Origin: Saccoglossus kowalevskii
Taxonomy: Eukaryota; Hemichordata; Enteropneusta; Harrimaniidae
Length of the DNA: 39,246 bases
Direction of reading: 5' to 3'
Assembly (NCBI RefSeq): GCF_000003605.2
Contig: NW_003105123.1
Location: forward strand, 34,224 to 73,469
Below the pieces are notes generated by a model. That model was not told where the DNA came from, made no database searches, and saw only the letters and a list, made by a program, of their open reading frames with translations. Position numbers and translations under genes: made by a program. Of this stretch, positions 1-12,100 are shown one piece after another; positions within the stretch are counted from its first letter, which is position 1; each line of letters starts with the position of its first letter.

Positions 1-138
1 GTCCTATAGTATAATGCACACTGATCCTATAATGCATAGCTTTAGGTCCTATAGTATATGCAACACTAATTCCTATAATGTATAGCTTTAGGTCCTATAG
101 TATAATGAAACACTGATTCCAATAATGCATAGCTTTAG
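1..138. repeat. Three-unit 45-47-bp tandem repeat
   Basis: Units at 1-45, 46-91 and 92-138 each begin GTCCTATAGTATA and end AATGYATAGCTTTAG, with a few substitutions. The array is cut by the window start and stops almost exactly where the foldback element begins. Confidence 0.85.
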
Positions 139-141
139 TGT

Positions 142-2008
142 GTAAACACTATGTACCGGCGACATGCCGCACTGTTTGGCGATCAGCAAGCACATGGAAG
201 ACAAATTGTGGGACCAAACAAATGACACATGGTTTACGGTGATTTGACACATCACACCGCTGGCTAAAAAAATTAAATAGTGTAACGGGCACGTTGGTTT
301 TGACTGCCTATTTATGGTGTAACGTTATCGCCATCTTGGAGTTGTAAGGCTTCGTCCTGATGACTATGCTCATTAGCATAGGCGGCAGCTTCAAAGCGAG
401 TGGAACGCGAAGTACTTTTCAAGCGTTCTGCAACGAATGTTGTATGACTACTTTGACTTTGTTGAGTGCATCAAGGAAAATAATTTGCATGCAGTGAAAA
501 AAAAATCATTCACGATGTGCAACGTTTTGCCATGACAGCAGTTGTTTGCAATCGTCTGCCTTCGTTTAGATCATAACTGGACTCCAAACTTGTGGTCTAT
601 GATCAATTAGCTGGTATTTTAACCAGAAATGAAATACTTTGTAATAGTTGTGAAAAGTAAACAAAAACGGCGTTGGTTTGTGGTGTGAATGGAATTATTT
701 TTGTATCATAATTTTCGAAGTCAGTATTACTGAAAATTATGGTTTATTTTTTTAAATGAACCCCAATTTTCTGTGGTCCATATTGATCTTAATGTAGCGG
801 GAAGGTAAATTTTCTTTCTTTTCTTGATTTTTCAATAATTGATAAAACGGTTACTTTGTACCTTGATTCATCACCCAGCTTTTCGAAATTTCTGAAAGAC
901 CAGTGCTCAAACGCTAACACTACTACCGTTTCGTTAACATTTACATAATGTTTATAATATGCATATGTATACTACCGGTAATACTCTGTTGTTGACGATT
1001 CTGATAGAACGGGTGACAAGCTTCCTGACGCAAACAATTCATATTAATCTAACATTCATTGTCAGCATTATTATCAGTCAAGACTTTGTCTGAGAAATCG
1101 TTTTATTTTCTAAGTCTATATTCTATTTTAATAACACCATCTTACTAACGCAATGACGATGTAAAGACAGAAAGCAAAGACGCCAATGACAGACAAGGCA
1201 AAGAAAAATCTGCAATTCAGGGTCATAATTTTACTAATTTAGGCTTGCCTGCAGCCTGTTGTGATTCAGATATAAAATTACAGGACTTTCGCGTTCACCC
1301 CTCGTTTACGCAATTTATATTTATTTTTCAAGAATTTTTCATCTAGGTCATATTATGACCAACCTCGCGAGTGGTTCGAAGGCGACAATTAGGCTGAAAT
1401 ATTCGCATCAACGCGAAAGAGTTTCAACTACATAACCGATGACAACACCGATACGCGAGACCATTGAGGGTTGGTGATCAGACGAGGAAGTGAGTACAGG
1501 AAATCTGTTGCTCGTCGGCTCGTCGTTTCCGTTTATGCAGAGAGCGTGCACCAATCTAATTTTCCGTTGACACTGCTGTTTTAGTTTTCTATCTTCAGCA
1601 GCAGTTTCAATCCATTCACATAGCTTTACGTTTTTGTTCTCTTAATATTCTTAATAAAACGATACACGCTTTATTGATGAATATAGTCATAACAAATTAT
1701 ACTTGCTAATGAAAAAAAAAGAACGTAACATCGTGTGAAACGTACTTTGCGCTCTACCCACTTTAAAGCTGCCGCCTATGCTAATGAGCATAGTTGCGGA
1801 CGAAGCCTTACAACTTCAAGATGGCGTTAATGTTACCAGCTTCCTGATGTTACACCGTAATAGGGCAGCCAACACCAATGTGCATGTGTTTTGTAACCCC
1901 TCTCATCCCCTCCGGGGGATGTTATATATATTTTAATTAATCAATCAATGTTAAATACTTGCTGATTACCGAACCGTGCGGCATGTCGTCGGTAAATACT
2001 TGTTTACC
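142..2008. mobile_element. Foldback-type element with long imperfect terminal inverted repeats
   Basis: The arm at about 142-420 is an imperfect inverted copy of about 1735-2008. Matching blocks include CGACATGCCGCAC with ATCAGCAAG near the ends, and GTTGTAAGGCTTCGTCC with CTATGCTCATTAGCATAG and GCGGCAGCTT further in. Each arm carries the perfect hairpin CTATGCT-catt-AGCATAG. The interior of about 1.3 kb has no long open frame. The exact ends and a target duplication could not be fixed, so it is non-autonomous and of unknown superfamily. Confidence 0.75.
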
Positions 2009-2224
2009 GTAGTCGAGCAGTAGGCAAAATAACCATTTAAAACTAAACATTTCTATAAGGCATGCTGTGTACCCTTACATCGATCGACCATTGAGATTCA
2101 CGCTTTTCGACCAACCAACCAACCAATGGGAATCGTGCTCTTCGCAGAGTGACACTGCAATCCTGTCGCAGAGTGCAATAATCGACATTGGACGAGTCGC
2201 ACAATTGCGACGCAGATTTAGTTT

Positions 2225-2778
2225 TTAGACCCCCATACATACCTCACAGAGGTCCATCTGATATACCTACATATACAATATCAAAGAAATTGGACAAGCA
2301 GTTTTCAAGGAGAAGTCAAAAATATAATTTTTTCACCAAAAATATCAAAGCAATCAGACTAACAGTTTTCAAAAAGTCGAAAATAAAAATTTTACCAAAA
2401 ATTACAAAAATATTCATCAAAATTAGAAAAATGAAGATATCATCATGAAATGAACAAATCTGAGAGAGGTCCACCCAAGTATTAAAGCATTTGGGCTAGC
2501 GGTTGTCAAGAAGAAGTCGAAAATAGCATTTTTGACCAAAAATGACAAAAATATTCACTATAAATAGAACAATTGAACATATCCACACGAAATGAACAAA
2601 TCTGAGAGAGAAAGACCCAAGGTACCTTCCTAGAAAGTTTCACATCTATACAGTTTGTGGTTTTTAAGAAGAAGTCGGAAATGTAAAATTGATGACAGCG
2701 ACGACGGCGGACGCCGGAAACCGACGGACAATCAGTCATACTATAAGCTCCGCTCGACTTCGTCGACAGCGGATCTAA
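2225..2778 (+). mobile_element. Family B repeat copy 1 (modules, GAC-rich tract, 3' hairpin, CTAA)
   Basis: Two or more modules of the type TCAAAGAAATTGGAC...GAAGTCRAAAAT...ACCAAAAAT...GATATCATCATGAAATGAAC are followed by a (GACGGC)-like tract near 2695-2730. A stem-loop AGCTCCGCTCGAC-ttc-GTCGACAGCGGATCT follows (2746-2776), and the copy ends CTAA at 2778. The 5' boundary is not clear. Confidence 0.75.
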
Positions 2779-2809
2779 TTATACATCAAAGCTATAATGC
2801 CTGACTGAC

Positions 2810-3027
2810 CTTTGAGTTTGCTGTTGTAGAAAGCATTCAATAAATTGAAATCTAAATCAAGATCAGAATGTCTCACCTTTGAGCTCGCTGTTGTAGAAAG
2901 CATTCAATAAATTGAAATCTAAATCAAGATCAGAATGTCTCACCTTTGAGCTCGCTGTTGTAGAAAGCATTCAATAAATTGAAATCTAAATCAAGATCAG
3001 AATGTCTCACCTTTGAGCTCGCTGTTG
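2810..3027 (-). repeat. 67-bp tandem repeat that multiplies the exon 12 splice donor
   Basis: Three full 67-bp units start at 2810, 2877 and 2944; the 5' part of a fourth (3011-3027) is the end of exon 12 itself. In the sense direction each unit carries CAACAG|CGAGCTCAAAG|gtgaga, an acceptor-like AG, 11 bases and a donor. The distal unit has diverged (GAGTTT for GAGCTC, donor gtcagt). Intact gtgaga donors sit at 3010, 2943 and 2876. Confidence 0.9.
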
Positions 3028-3111
3028 CAGCCTGCTGGTAGTAGCAACCCATGTCCTGATATGTCTGTCTGATTTACTTGAATGCACACTTCGACTTTCT
3101 AATTGTTGTTG
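3011..3111 (-). CDS. CCDC60: CCDC60-like exon 12 (residues 525-557), last exon visible
   Basis: The acceptor is ttgtttcag|CAACAA and the donor is CAAAG|gtgaga, with phases 0 to 2. It encodes QQQLESRSVHSSKSDRHIRT, then WVATTSRLQQRAQ. The last 17 nt and the donor are repeated in three 67-bp units immediately downstream. Reading through this donor gives AGG TGA, a stop at the second codon, so splicing here is needed to continue the protein. The next coding exon was not found in this window. Confidence 0.78.
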
Positions 3112-6100
3112 CTGAAACAATGTAAGGAAAAGGCAGTGAAGAATCAAAGACAGCTACTGTGTGCTGAGATCATTGGAAGTACATTAAGTAGAAATAAAAA
3201 ATATATCAAATTAGTCTGCTAAACAAGATATCAAATAATTGCCTAATTTAAGCAAATTTAGGTACTAATAGTTTACAAGCAAAGATTTCAACCTGAACCT
3301 AATCACTTCTGTGGATTTCATTTGTGTATTGTAAGCTGATGAGTGGTTATTGAGTTTAAGGTCAATTAACTATTAATATAAATTATGTTTTCTGAGGATT
3401 ATAAAAATGTGTCAATCATCATGGATGGTTCTCGAAGGATGATACATCCTCAAAACATATAGTAAAATAAGTTCATGCATGCATACACACACAGGATAAA
3501 GCAAAGACTATTGCACCCAGGAGTAAAAATAAACCTGCTAAATAATTTGAGGAATAATTAAGTTAATTAACATTCTTGTCTTGTTCTCACCGATAGTTGA
3601 TTTGTTCTTGTTTGATTCCTGAGAAGAATTATTGCTTGAGCATCTCGACTACTTTTTACACTTGCACTTGAACCAGCTCTTTGCCTGGTGTGTAAAACAA
3701 AGTAACATTCAATCTCATAATTACATGTTAAACATGTCCATATTTGGTCTTTTATAATAAAACTGTACATTTTAAGCAATCGTATGACCATCTTGACCAT
3801 GCACATGTAATTTACCTTAATAATGGTGTCCATATTTTGGTATACAACATTTATGTGCTTTAAGTAATACCAGTATTAAGAATACTATTTTGCCCATATT
3901 TGGTAAATATTTACATGTATTAGACAGGTTACACAAACTGAGCTTCAGAGATATAGTTAAAACTACAGTGCCAAACATAACAATTATAAGTAATTCACAA
4001 TAAAACATATATATTCACACATGATAGTGTAGGTGTTTTCTCTTTGAAATGAAAATTTATTCATCCCTAATAATACCTTCTGATGACATCCTTGACTCCC
4101 ATCTCCTCCTCCATGCCAGCTACAGATGCACTGTCATATCTGGATTCAAGAAATGGACCTGTCAACACAATAAGTTATCAAATTAGTACAATCATAAAAT
4201 TGTGCTCTTTTTTTCTATGTGAAGCAGATTTTATTTCTATTTTCCACTATTGCATGATGGGATGTAGTTTTGTTACCAATGATGCATGATGGGATACATT
4301 TTTATTTCCAGTGTTGCATTATAAATAAGACAGAGAATCATACTGATATTAGAAAAGCTGCAAAAATTTAATGGTTTATTTCCAATGATGCACAATGCAA
4401 TGGACAAACAATGAATTCAATCAGTGCATGAATGCAAGACAAAATTAGTTTATTGATTACTGAATTAATAGTTCATTCATTAAGCCATTATGCGGTAGAC
4501 AGAATGATGGCTATGAAACTTTTTCATCAATTCATGTCAAGCTGCATCAATTTAACGATTGTCAAAATTTGACAATATAATTTACCCAGGCTTTACTAGA
4601 AATTAATTTCAAACAAATTTACTGAGATGATAATGTGATACAGTAAAACCGTGCTTAACCCTATTCAAACACTTGAGTATTACTTGATAATGAAGTGATG
4701 GGAGGCGGTTATGTATGGTTTCACTATTTCACTATTATCACTTTTAATTTTATTACAGTGTGTACTACTAATTTTACTTACCTTTCACCTAATCGATTGA
4801 AACTTTTGGACAGAATACAAAAGCACACCTAGGCATGGGTAATCTATCTGGACCCCTTACCAATAATTAAGTTGATTCTAAATCACCAGTAGGAGAGTTG
4901 GGCAGAAACTAAAATCTCTCACAACATATATGAATAGTGAAAAGGGAAACTTCCGTAAACATAAAATTTTCTGTACTCAAAATGTATCTCGCAGTCTGTC
5001 CTATGATAGCAAGCTGACATGGTTTAGATCTTCTGCCTTCTGGGACATCTCTGTTAATTGCAAGACCAATGAGTTAGCTAGTGCATAAGGGTATGCAGGT
5101 CGGGAACATCCATCTGTGTGTGTGTAACATTTCCACTTGGGTAATAGTTATGTTTAACCCATCAGCAAACATTAAATGTGGCTCTGTTTTGTTTCCCTGT
5201 TGCATAAGACAAACATCTGTTTAATATCACTCCAGATCTCTCCCTGTTCTATGTTAAAATAAGCAGGGCACTGACTGGCAAGCAGTAAATCTTTCTTGTC
5301 CTCGCAAGCAGTAATTACTTCTTGTCCTTTACCACAAATGAGAGGGCTACAATTTAGCTCCTCTGACGACTAGAAGACTGATTCTAGCAGTTCAAATGGA
5401 GGCTTATGTAATTGTCTTTTACTAGACTGATGTCCCAGTGTGTCAAACTTGAACAAAGACACTGTCCTAGGTCAATGCTGGCATATGCCAGAACTATACC
5501 TCCTAGGCAAGCCCAGAATCCTATAAACCTTGCTGGGTGCAAGGTTTTTTTTTAAAAAAAAAAAGGTTTTTGTGGCAGGCAACATTTCAGGACTTTGAAT
5601 ATCACTGTTGTCACTCTTGGCTTTTTTTATGTGCAAAGTGCAAGTGCTAGTGCTGACAGCCATATTCAAGTTTAGGACTACATGACAGGGCTGTGTGGCT
5701 ATTGCTTTATCCAATTGCAATTTAATGTACTATTCTTATGTGTCAACTAGGCCCGGTAAAACACACAGACACAAACAGACCTTAACCAACATTAGTGAAT
5801 CAATCTCTCAACCAGGGTAGGAGGAATCAACCCATTTTGGTGTTCAGCCTTAGATAAGATTTGAACTTGGGTCTACCGATGCAACAGCAACTATGCTGGC
5901 AGTGACTAGTTTGGTTGTTTTAAAAAAAAGTAAAAAGTATGTATTCATAGAAGTGCGGGTTAGATTCTGATTGGGGTCTGTCAATGTTGTTGGACACTCA
6001 GCTAGAAAAATATTTCTTAGCTGTCAATTGCTGGAGAGCTTCTGAGCGTGTAACAGTGACTCGTAGTGGTTCTGTGTCGGTATTCATTGGTCATCCAGTA

Positions 6101-9100
6101 GGCATAGATATGTGCCCTCTTGGGGTGTAAAATCTCAAGTTTGTGAGTGCAGATCCCTCATACCACTTTAGATGTGTCCTTGCATGACCAGAGTTATGGA
6201 TTGAGTTGATGATTTATTCTGCTATCTCCGCTGTAGATTTACTAAGTCCACTCACCACTTGAGGGCAGTTTGAATTTGTGGGGTCGATGACCTTCTTCTT
6301 TTGTGGAAGTGTGCTGATAGCAATTTCTTGCTGGTTTCCAAAGAGCCAGTCATCTGTATACAGGTTCATGTTTATGTTTATCAGGCACGTGTATACCCTG
6401 AATCATGATGCCTAAGTATCGGTACATTTGGGATGAATCTGGTCATGCAGATTTGTCCTTCTGTTCTAGCAATGCTAGCAAATTGCCTTAGTTTGCTGGA
6501 GTTTGCATTATGTATTGATTCCATGGGCTTATGTTCATTGTAGCCTGATCACCGGTCCCACATCAATGAAATCATTAAATATGTGCTCTTGATTTTCACT
6601 CTCAAAACAGATTTCTAAGCAGTTCAAAAGGAAAATTTTAGAACTAATCCTAGGCTGCAAGTGCCAGTCTGTGACAAAAATTGAGGTGTCATATTTCAAA
6701 ATTAGGGTCATGATCAAGTAATGCCAAAAAGTTTCAATCAACATCTTCCTAATGATTAGGTGTAAATAGTAATTGCTACAAAGAATGTTAGAATGATGTC
6801 CCAAAGACTTACTTCGTTCATATTCAGGATCTTCTTCAACCTTACTCATTGTCTCATCTTTATCCGGTATGTCAAGCATAACAGGCGTTGGGGATGAACT
6901 ATGGTTACTAGAAAGTGTAGATGGAGTTCTCTGTATTAAGCTCCCAACTCCTACAGCTGACCCTCGACGAGGGGTGTTGCGTGCACTGGTGGTAGTTAGT
7001 GTGTTACCAAAAAAACGACTTGGCTTCTTGTTAAACTAGTAAACAAATTTAAATATATAATATAATCTTGCCATTCAATTTAAAAATTAAACAATTATTG
7101 ACAATGCACAGTCTTGCTTTTACCAGATCCCGATCTCTGTGTTCAGTACAAGTCACATGTCAACCAAAGGAACCCAGGCATCATTCGTATGAAAATTTCA
7201 ATGCAATACGACTGGAACTGCATCCTCATGGGATTGTCAGTGTCACTGTATATTAGTATATTTTTTTTATGTTAAAAAGATTGAAATATCAGGCAATAAC
7301 CTTCAAAACATTATAACATTAATTTACCTTTTCTAAATAAGTTGCTGGACGTTCACGGAAAAGTTTCCAATTTGTCTCATACTGTTTATACCGTCCAATC
7401 TTCCTGACTGTTGTCTTACCAAAACTATTCTGTTTCAATTCTCTAAAATTCAGAACAAAAAGTACGGGGTTAATAATATTACATTCAGCAAATTTATAAG
7501 GAAAACATATGCCACCAGTACAAACATTTTAGGAGTCACCATGGCAACCATAATACAACACGAATGACATAGCTATTTTGTTTCCATAAAAGTAAATACA
7601 GCACTGTTAGCAGTAATGAGCACTCAAGATGAGAACCCACAAACACAAATATTCCTATCTTAATTGATGTTTATTCTACACAAATAAAAGTTGGAGAAGT
7701 ATTCTGGTACAATAAATTAGACTGTACAGTCAGAATATTTTAGTCACATTAATATTAAGTGCGGAGTTGATGGAATACTGTAAAAGCATGTGATTTTTAC
7801 TGCAATTGCTTTTCTTTTCTACAATGATGTAATTTGACATGTTCATGTAATATTAATTCTAAGGACTATAGCTCATTATACACAGATGACGGAATATAGA
7901 ATTACTGAACATGTTACCCCCCCCCCCCCCAAGATAAAATGGTACATCCCTGACTTACTTGTATTTAATATTCCAGCATTGTAATATAGGACCCATAGCT
8001 GCAGGTGGTTCAACTATCATTGATTCTAATAGCCAGTTCAATGCACACAGTTGACGGAATATAGAATTACTGTAATGTAAATATACACAGTTGTTAATGA
8101 AAACAGGCATGAGTGGATATATAAATAAAATTACTGTCTTATGTAGTAACCTGTTAGTTATTACAGGCAATATATCAGAGACACATGACTGCTACTACAA
8201 ATACTAACTTTTGAGAATTCCATGATTCTGTCCTAGGTTGCTGTGTTTACCCAGTAGCAGGCATATATTTTGAGGAAAAAAACACTGTCAGCATCAACTG
8301 ACTAACTCATTTTATTTACAAGTCAAACACCTACATTTTGTCTGAGAATTGGATCTAACACAAACAAAAATCAAAATAAAATGGTCAAAAGCATCAGCCA
8401 TTTTGAAACTAAACAATATAAAATAACAGAAATAGTAAATATCAGACATACAAGTTATAGCATGAATAAAAAGGACTCTCGTTTTTTGAAATCTCCCATT
8501 TGTACCTCACCAGTCAATCAATACAAATATACTTGTAATGAAAATTATCACAAGACATGATACACTTTATTGTTAAATACACAGTACGACTACTTACAGA
8601 GATGCTTCTTTCTCTAAATCAATATCAGTTTGTACATTTATATTTGAATGGCATGGTGTATAAGGTCGTGGAGGTTCAGCTTTTTTCTTCTTTTTTTTTT
8701 TCTTTGTACTTGCCACTGATATGTCTGTCACAATCGATTTGGTTGGCGATTGCGTCTCAAACCGAATGGTTTCATCGTCGGTACATTCCTCCCCACTAAT
8801 TGCGCCTTCAGCTACAGTTGTACTCATTCTGTGTGTTCAATAGAATTCTATTTATACTTTAACATAAGGTTATTAATGCAATAAAAATCCAATTATTGGT
8901 ACAATGACACATAATTTAATATTAGTTTTTAGTTCGCAGTCTCTTTTAAACTACTGCAATATACACCAATAAAGCTCGTACAATTAAAATGTGATTTCTC
9001 TTTTTAGTTCATATCCTATTTTATGTTTTGTATTCCAGACTTGTGCCAGTTACATAATAACATACCACATACTAAATTATGAAAAATCTGGAGTGTGATT

Positions 9101-12100
9101 TTTAAATTATAAGGGGAAATAATATAATAAAATAAAAGAAAGCACATTATTAAATATGTACTGCAGTTTATTTTGATTCGTCTTTGAAATCAAAATCGGT
9201 ATTTCCACACCCCATACTCGTGATGCGGTGTATCCTTCGTTTCACTTTGCATCAATTGTGAAAATAACTTCCATTCGCAACAAAAGCCATGGGAAGGGTG
9301 TGGGGTTCTGTCATAGTATCCAATGAAATGCATACTGACAATAACAGTACATGGTATATGTGGCCTAGCTGTGTTACAATGAATTGATACAATATACTAG
9401 TATACTGATACAACTGAAAAATTGTCAGTAATGTCACAGCCATGTTATTTTTCATTCAAATTCTATATACATTATATGACTGTATTTATTGTTATTTAAT
9501 CTGCATTCATGTAACACAATAAGTAGTACACATGTCTGTCATCATAATGAACCAAAATGATGCATTAAAACCAGTATAAGTTAATGAATATTCTAAAGTA
9601 AATAATAATTAGTCTAAATGGTAATGATATTATTTGTGCTCAAGTTTAACCGCAATTGTATCAGGGGAATTGATGTCACACTTTTCCCACAACCCCTTAC
9701 TTGATAGCCTCATACTTTTGTATTGTACAACAATGTCAACCATCATAGTGTTCACCATTTGTACAGGATTTTGTTTATAAACAAGCAGTCTGTCGGCTGA
9801 GATAGCTCCGCTGTTAGAAATGCACATGGCAATTAAAGAACAGAAGATATCATGAGAAAATGAACAAATCTGAGAGAGGTCCACATGTAGTACCTATATG
9901 TATAATATATATCAAAGCAATTGGACTTGAGGTTTTTAACAAGAGGTCAAAAATATCACTTTTTACCAAAAATGACAAAAATATTCACCAAAATTAGAAA
10001 ATTAAAGATATCATTAGAAAATGAACAAATCTGAGAGAAGTCCACATGTAGTACCTATATATATAATATCAAAGAAATTGGACTTGCGGTTTTTAACAAG
10101 AAGTTGAAAATATCACTTTTTACCAAAAATGACAAAAATATTCACCAAAATTAGAGAATTGAAGATATCATCATGAAATGAACAAATCTAAGAGAGGTCT
10201 ACCCAAGGTACATATACACCAAGTATCAAAGCATTCAGGCTTGTAGTTTTCAAGAAGAAGTCGAAAAAGTAAAACAATGACACGGACGACGGACGAACGA
10301 CGACGAACAATCACTCATATGATAAGCTCCGCTCGACAAAGTCGACAGCGGAGCTAAAAACTTATAATTCGTAATGTTTAATATGCACAATCTTTTTATT
10401 GTTAATTTTGTTGAAGGTGAACATCAATAGAGTAAATAATTTAATTGGGATAACCTGAGTATTGGATTACAGGTTGAGCACTGTGTTTGCAATCATATAT
10501 TGTGACTAGTGTGCGAGGCTGTACATTGTGAGAATAACTCAATAATTTATTGGTAATATATAACTCTACACAACATCAGAGGTTCCAATGTATGTGTGTG
10601 TCAATATCAGATTAAAGAAGAAAGAGGACGACCTTCATATTTAAATCAACATTATTATTGTTCAGTTTCATACAATCAAACTGTATTTTTTTTATGTTGA
10701 ACTGAATTATTACGTGGAAGCCCTACTTGACACAATGATGTTAAAAATTATTATTAGTGTGTGTGTGTGTGTGTTTTGTTTACATGTTTATTTGTCTGTT
10801 GTGAATCATTGCAAATCAACTTCAAAATGACTGTAGTTTATTACGGTACGGGAGCTTGTCAATTGTATATCTAGCAGTAGTAACCACATCCACATATATA
10901 AACAGGGAAACAGATTCCCAGACTTAATTCAGACATTTTCAAAAAACACCCCCAAATTACTGTCACCATTGTTTCAGCAAATTGGCATTTTCCAGCGTGA
11001 TAATATTCATCCAATTTATTTTATTTGATGGAATTTCTCTCCTAGAATTTATTGCTCGGTAACATTTTAATTCACTAACATAATACCTTGCTCTAACTCC
11101 CATAATGCATTGTACATTTACTCAGTAAAACATATGCTCAGTAGATTCAACATTTGAACTTTTCACAAACTCCCACAATGCATTCCATATATGTTCAGTA
11201 GATGTCAATTTGCACTGAGCTTGAACTCCCCTTCAAGCAGTTTTCAGTAAATAATACTTGTACCATCACATATTCAAGTTCACTAACTGTGATTTCAATT
11301 AGTTGAGAAATATGATACCTGAATTAACTTGCTTCTTCAAACTCATTGTCAACATCATTATGGCTAGTCAAATATTGAAACTGGATAGAATTTTGTTCAT
11401 ATCTCAATTTTCAATTCCAAGCTCACTAACACTATTGTATTATAATCAACTAGAAACCACTATTTATTTTCTCACTCATCACATTGAAGTTGTTCAAAAA
11501 ATGAACAAAATCAATCAAGCCATCTCAGAGAAACAGCTGTTTTAGTTCGTTGTATGCCTAAAAACATGGCAACGTTGTTTTTTGTGGTGAATATAGAACA
11601 ATATAAAACATAGAATAATGTTTTGTTCAAATATTGCATTTTTGATATGCCTAACAATTCCTTACTGGAACATCTCGTGTACTTTCCAAAATTTGACAAT
11701 GACACTTAAGCCCAAAATGGACTTCCTAATCAACACATCTTTGATTATAACAATAATCTTGTTAAAACACACACTCTCAAAATTTACAGCATTCACTTTC
11801 AGACCACTAAGCAAATAGGTGGAAATACCAATTACATATGAAGACTGAGGATTCAATTGCTAGTGTAAAATCATATCGCTGGTGTGGACAGTGACGGCTG
11901 ACAGATTATTTTAGTTCTGCTGCTCTCCTGGCACGGGCAACTGACTTTCTTTGTATATACAATGTACTGACAAGCAAGTACTGGTTAGTACTAGTAAACA
12001 ACCCGGGACATATCGATAGTCAATATGGTATTCTGAAACACAGGTTTAACCCTGAAGATAGCGTCATCATACAGTATCCCATTAATGAGCGAAATTCACA

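Noticed and set aside
357..381. CTGATGA followed by the perfect hairpin CTATGCT-catt-AGCATAG, resembling the start of a hammerhead ribozyme core
   Set aside because: The GAA that must follow stem II is absent (GCGG instead), and the matching place in the other arm lacks CTGATGA.
2043..2739. Small minus-strand open frames (2043-2240 and 2506-2739) as the missing C-terminal CCDC60 exons
   Set aside because: They are built from family B repeat and its flank, show no CCDC60-like residues, and lack phase-compatible acceptors.
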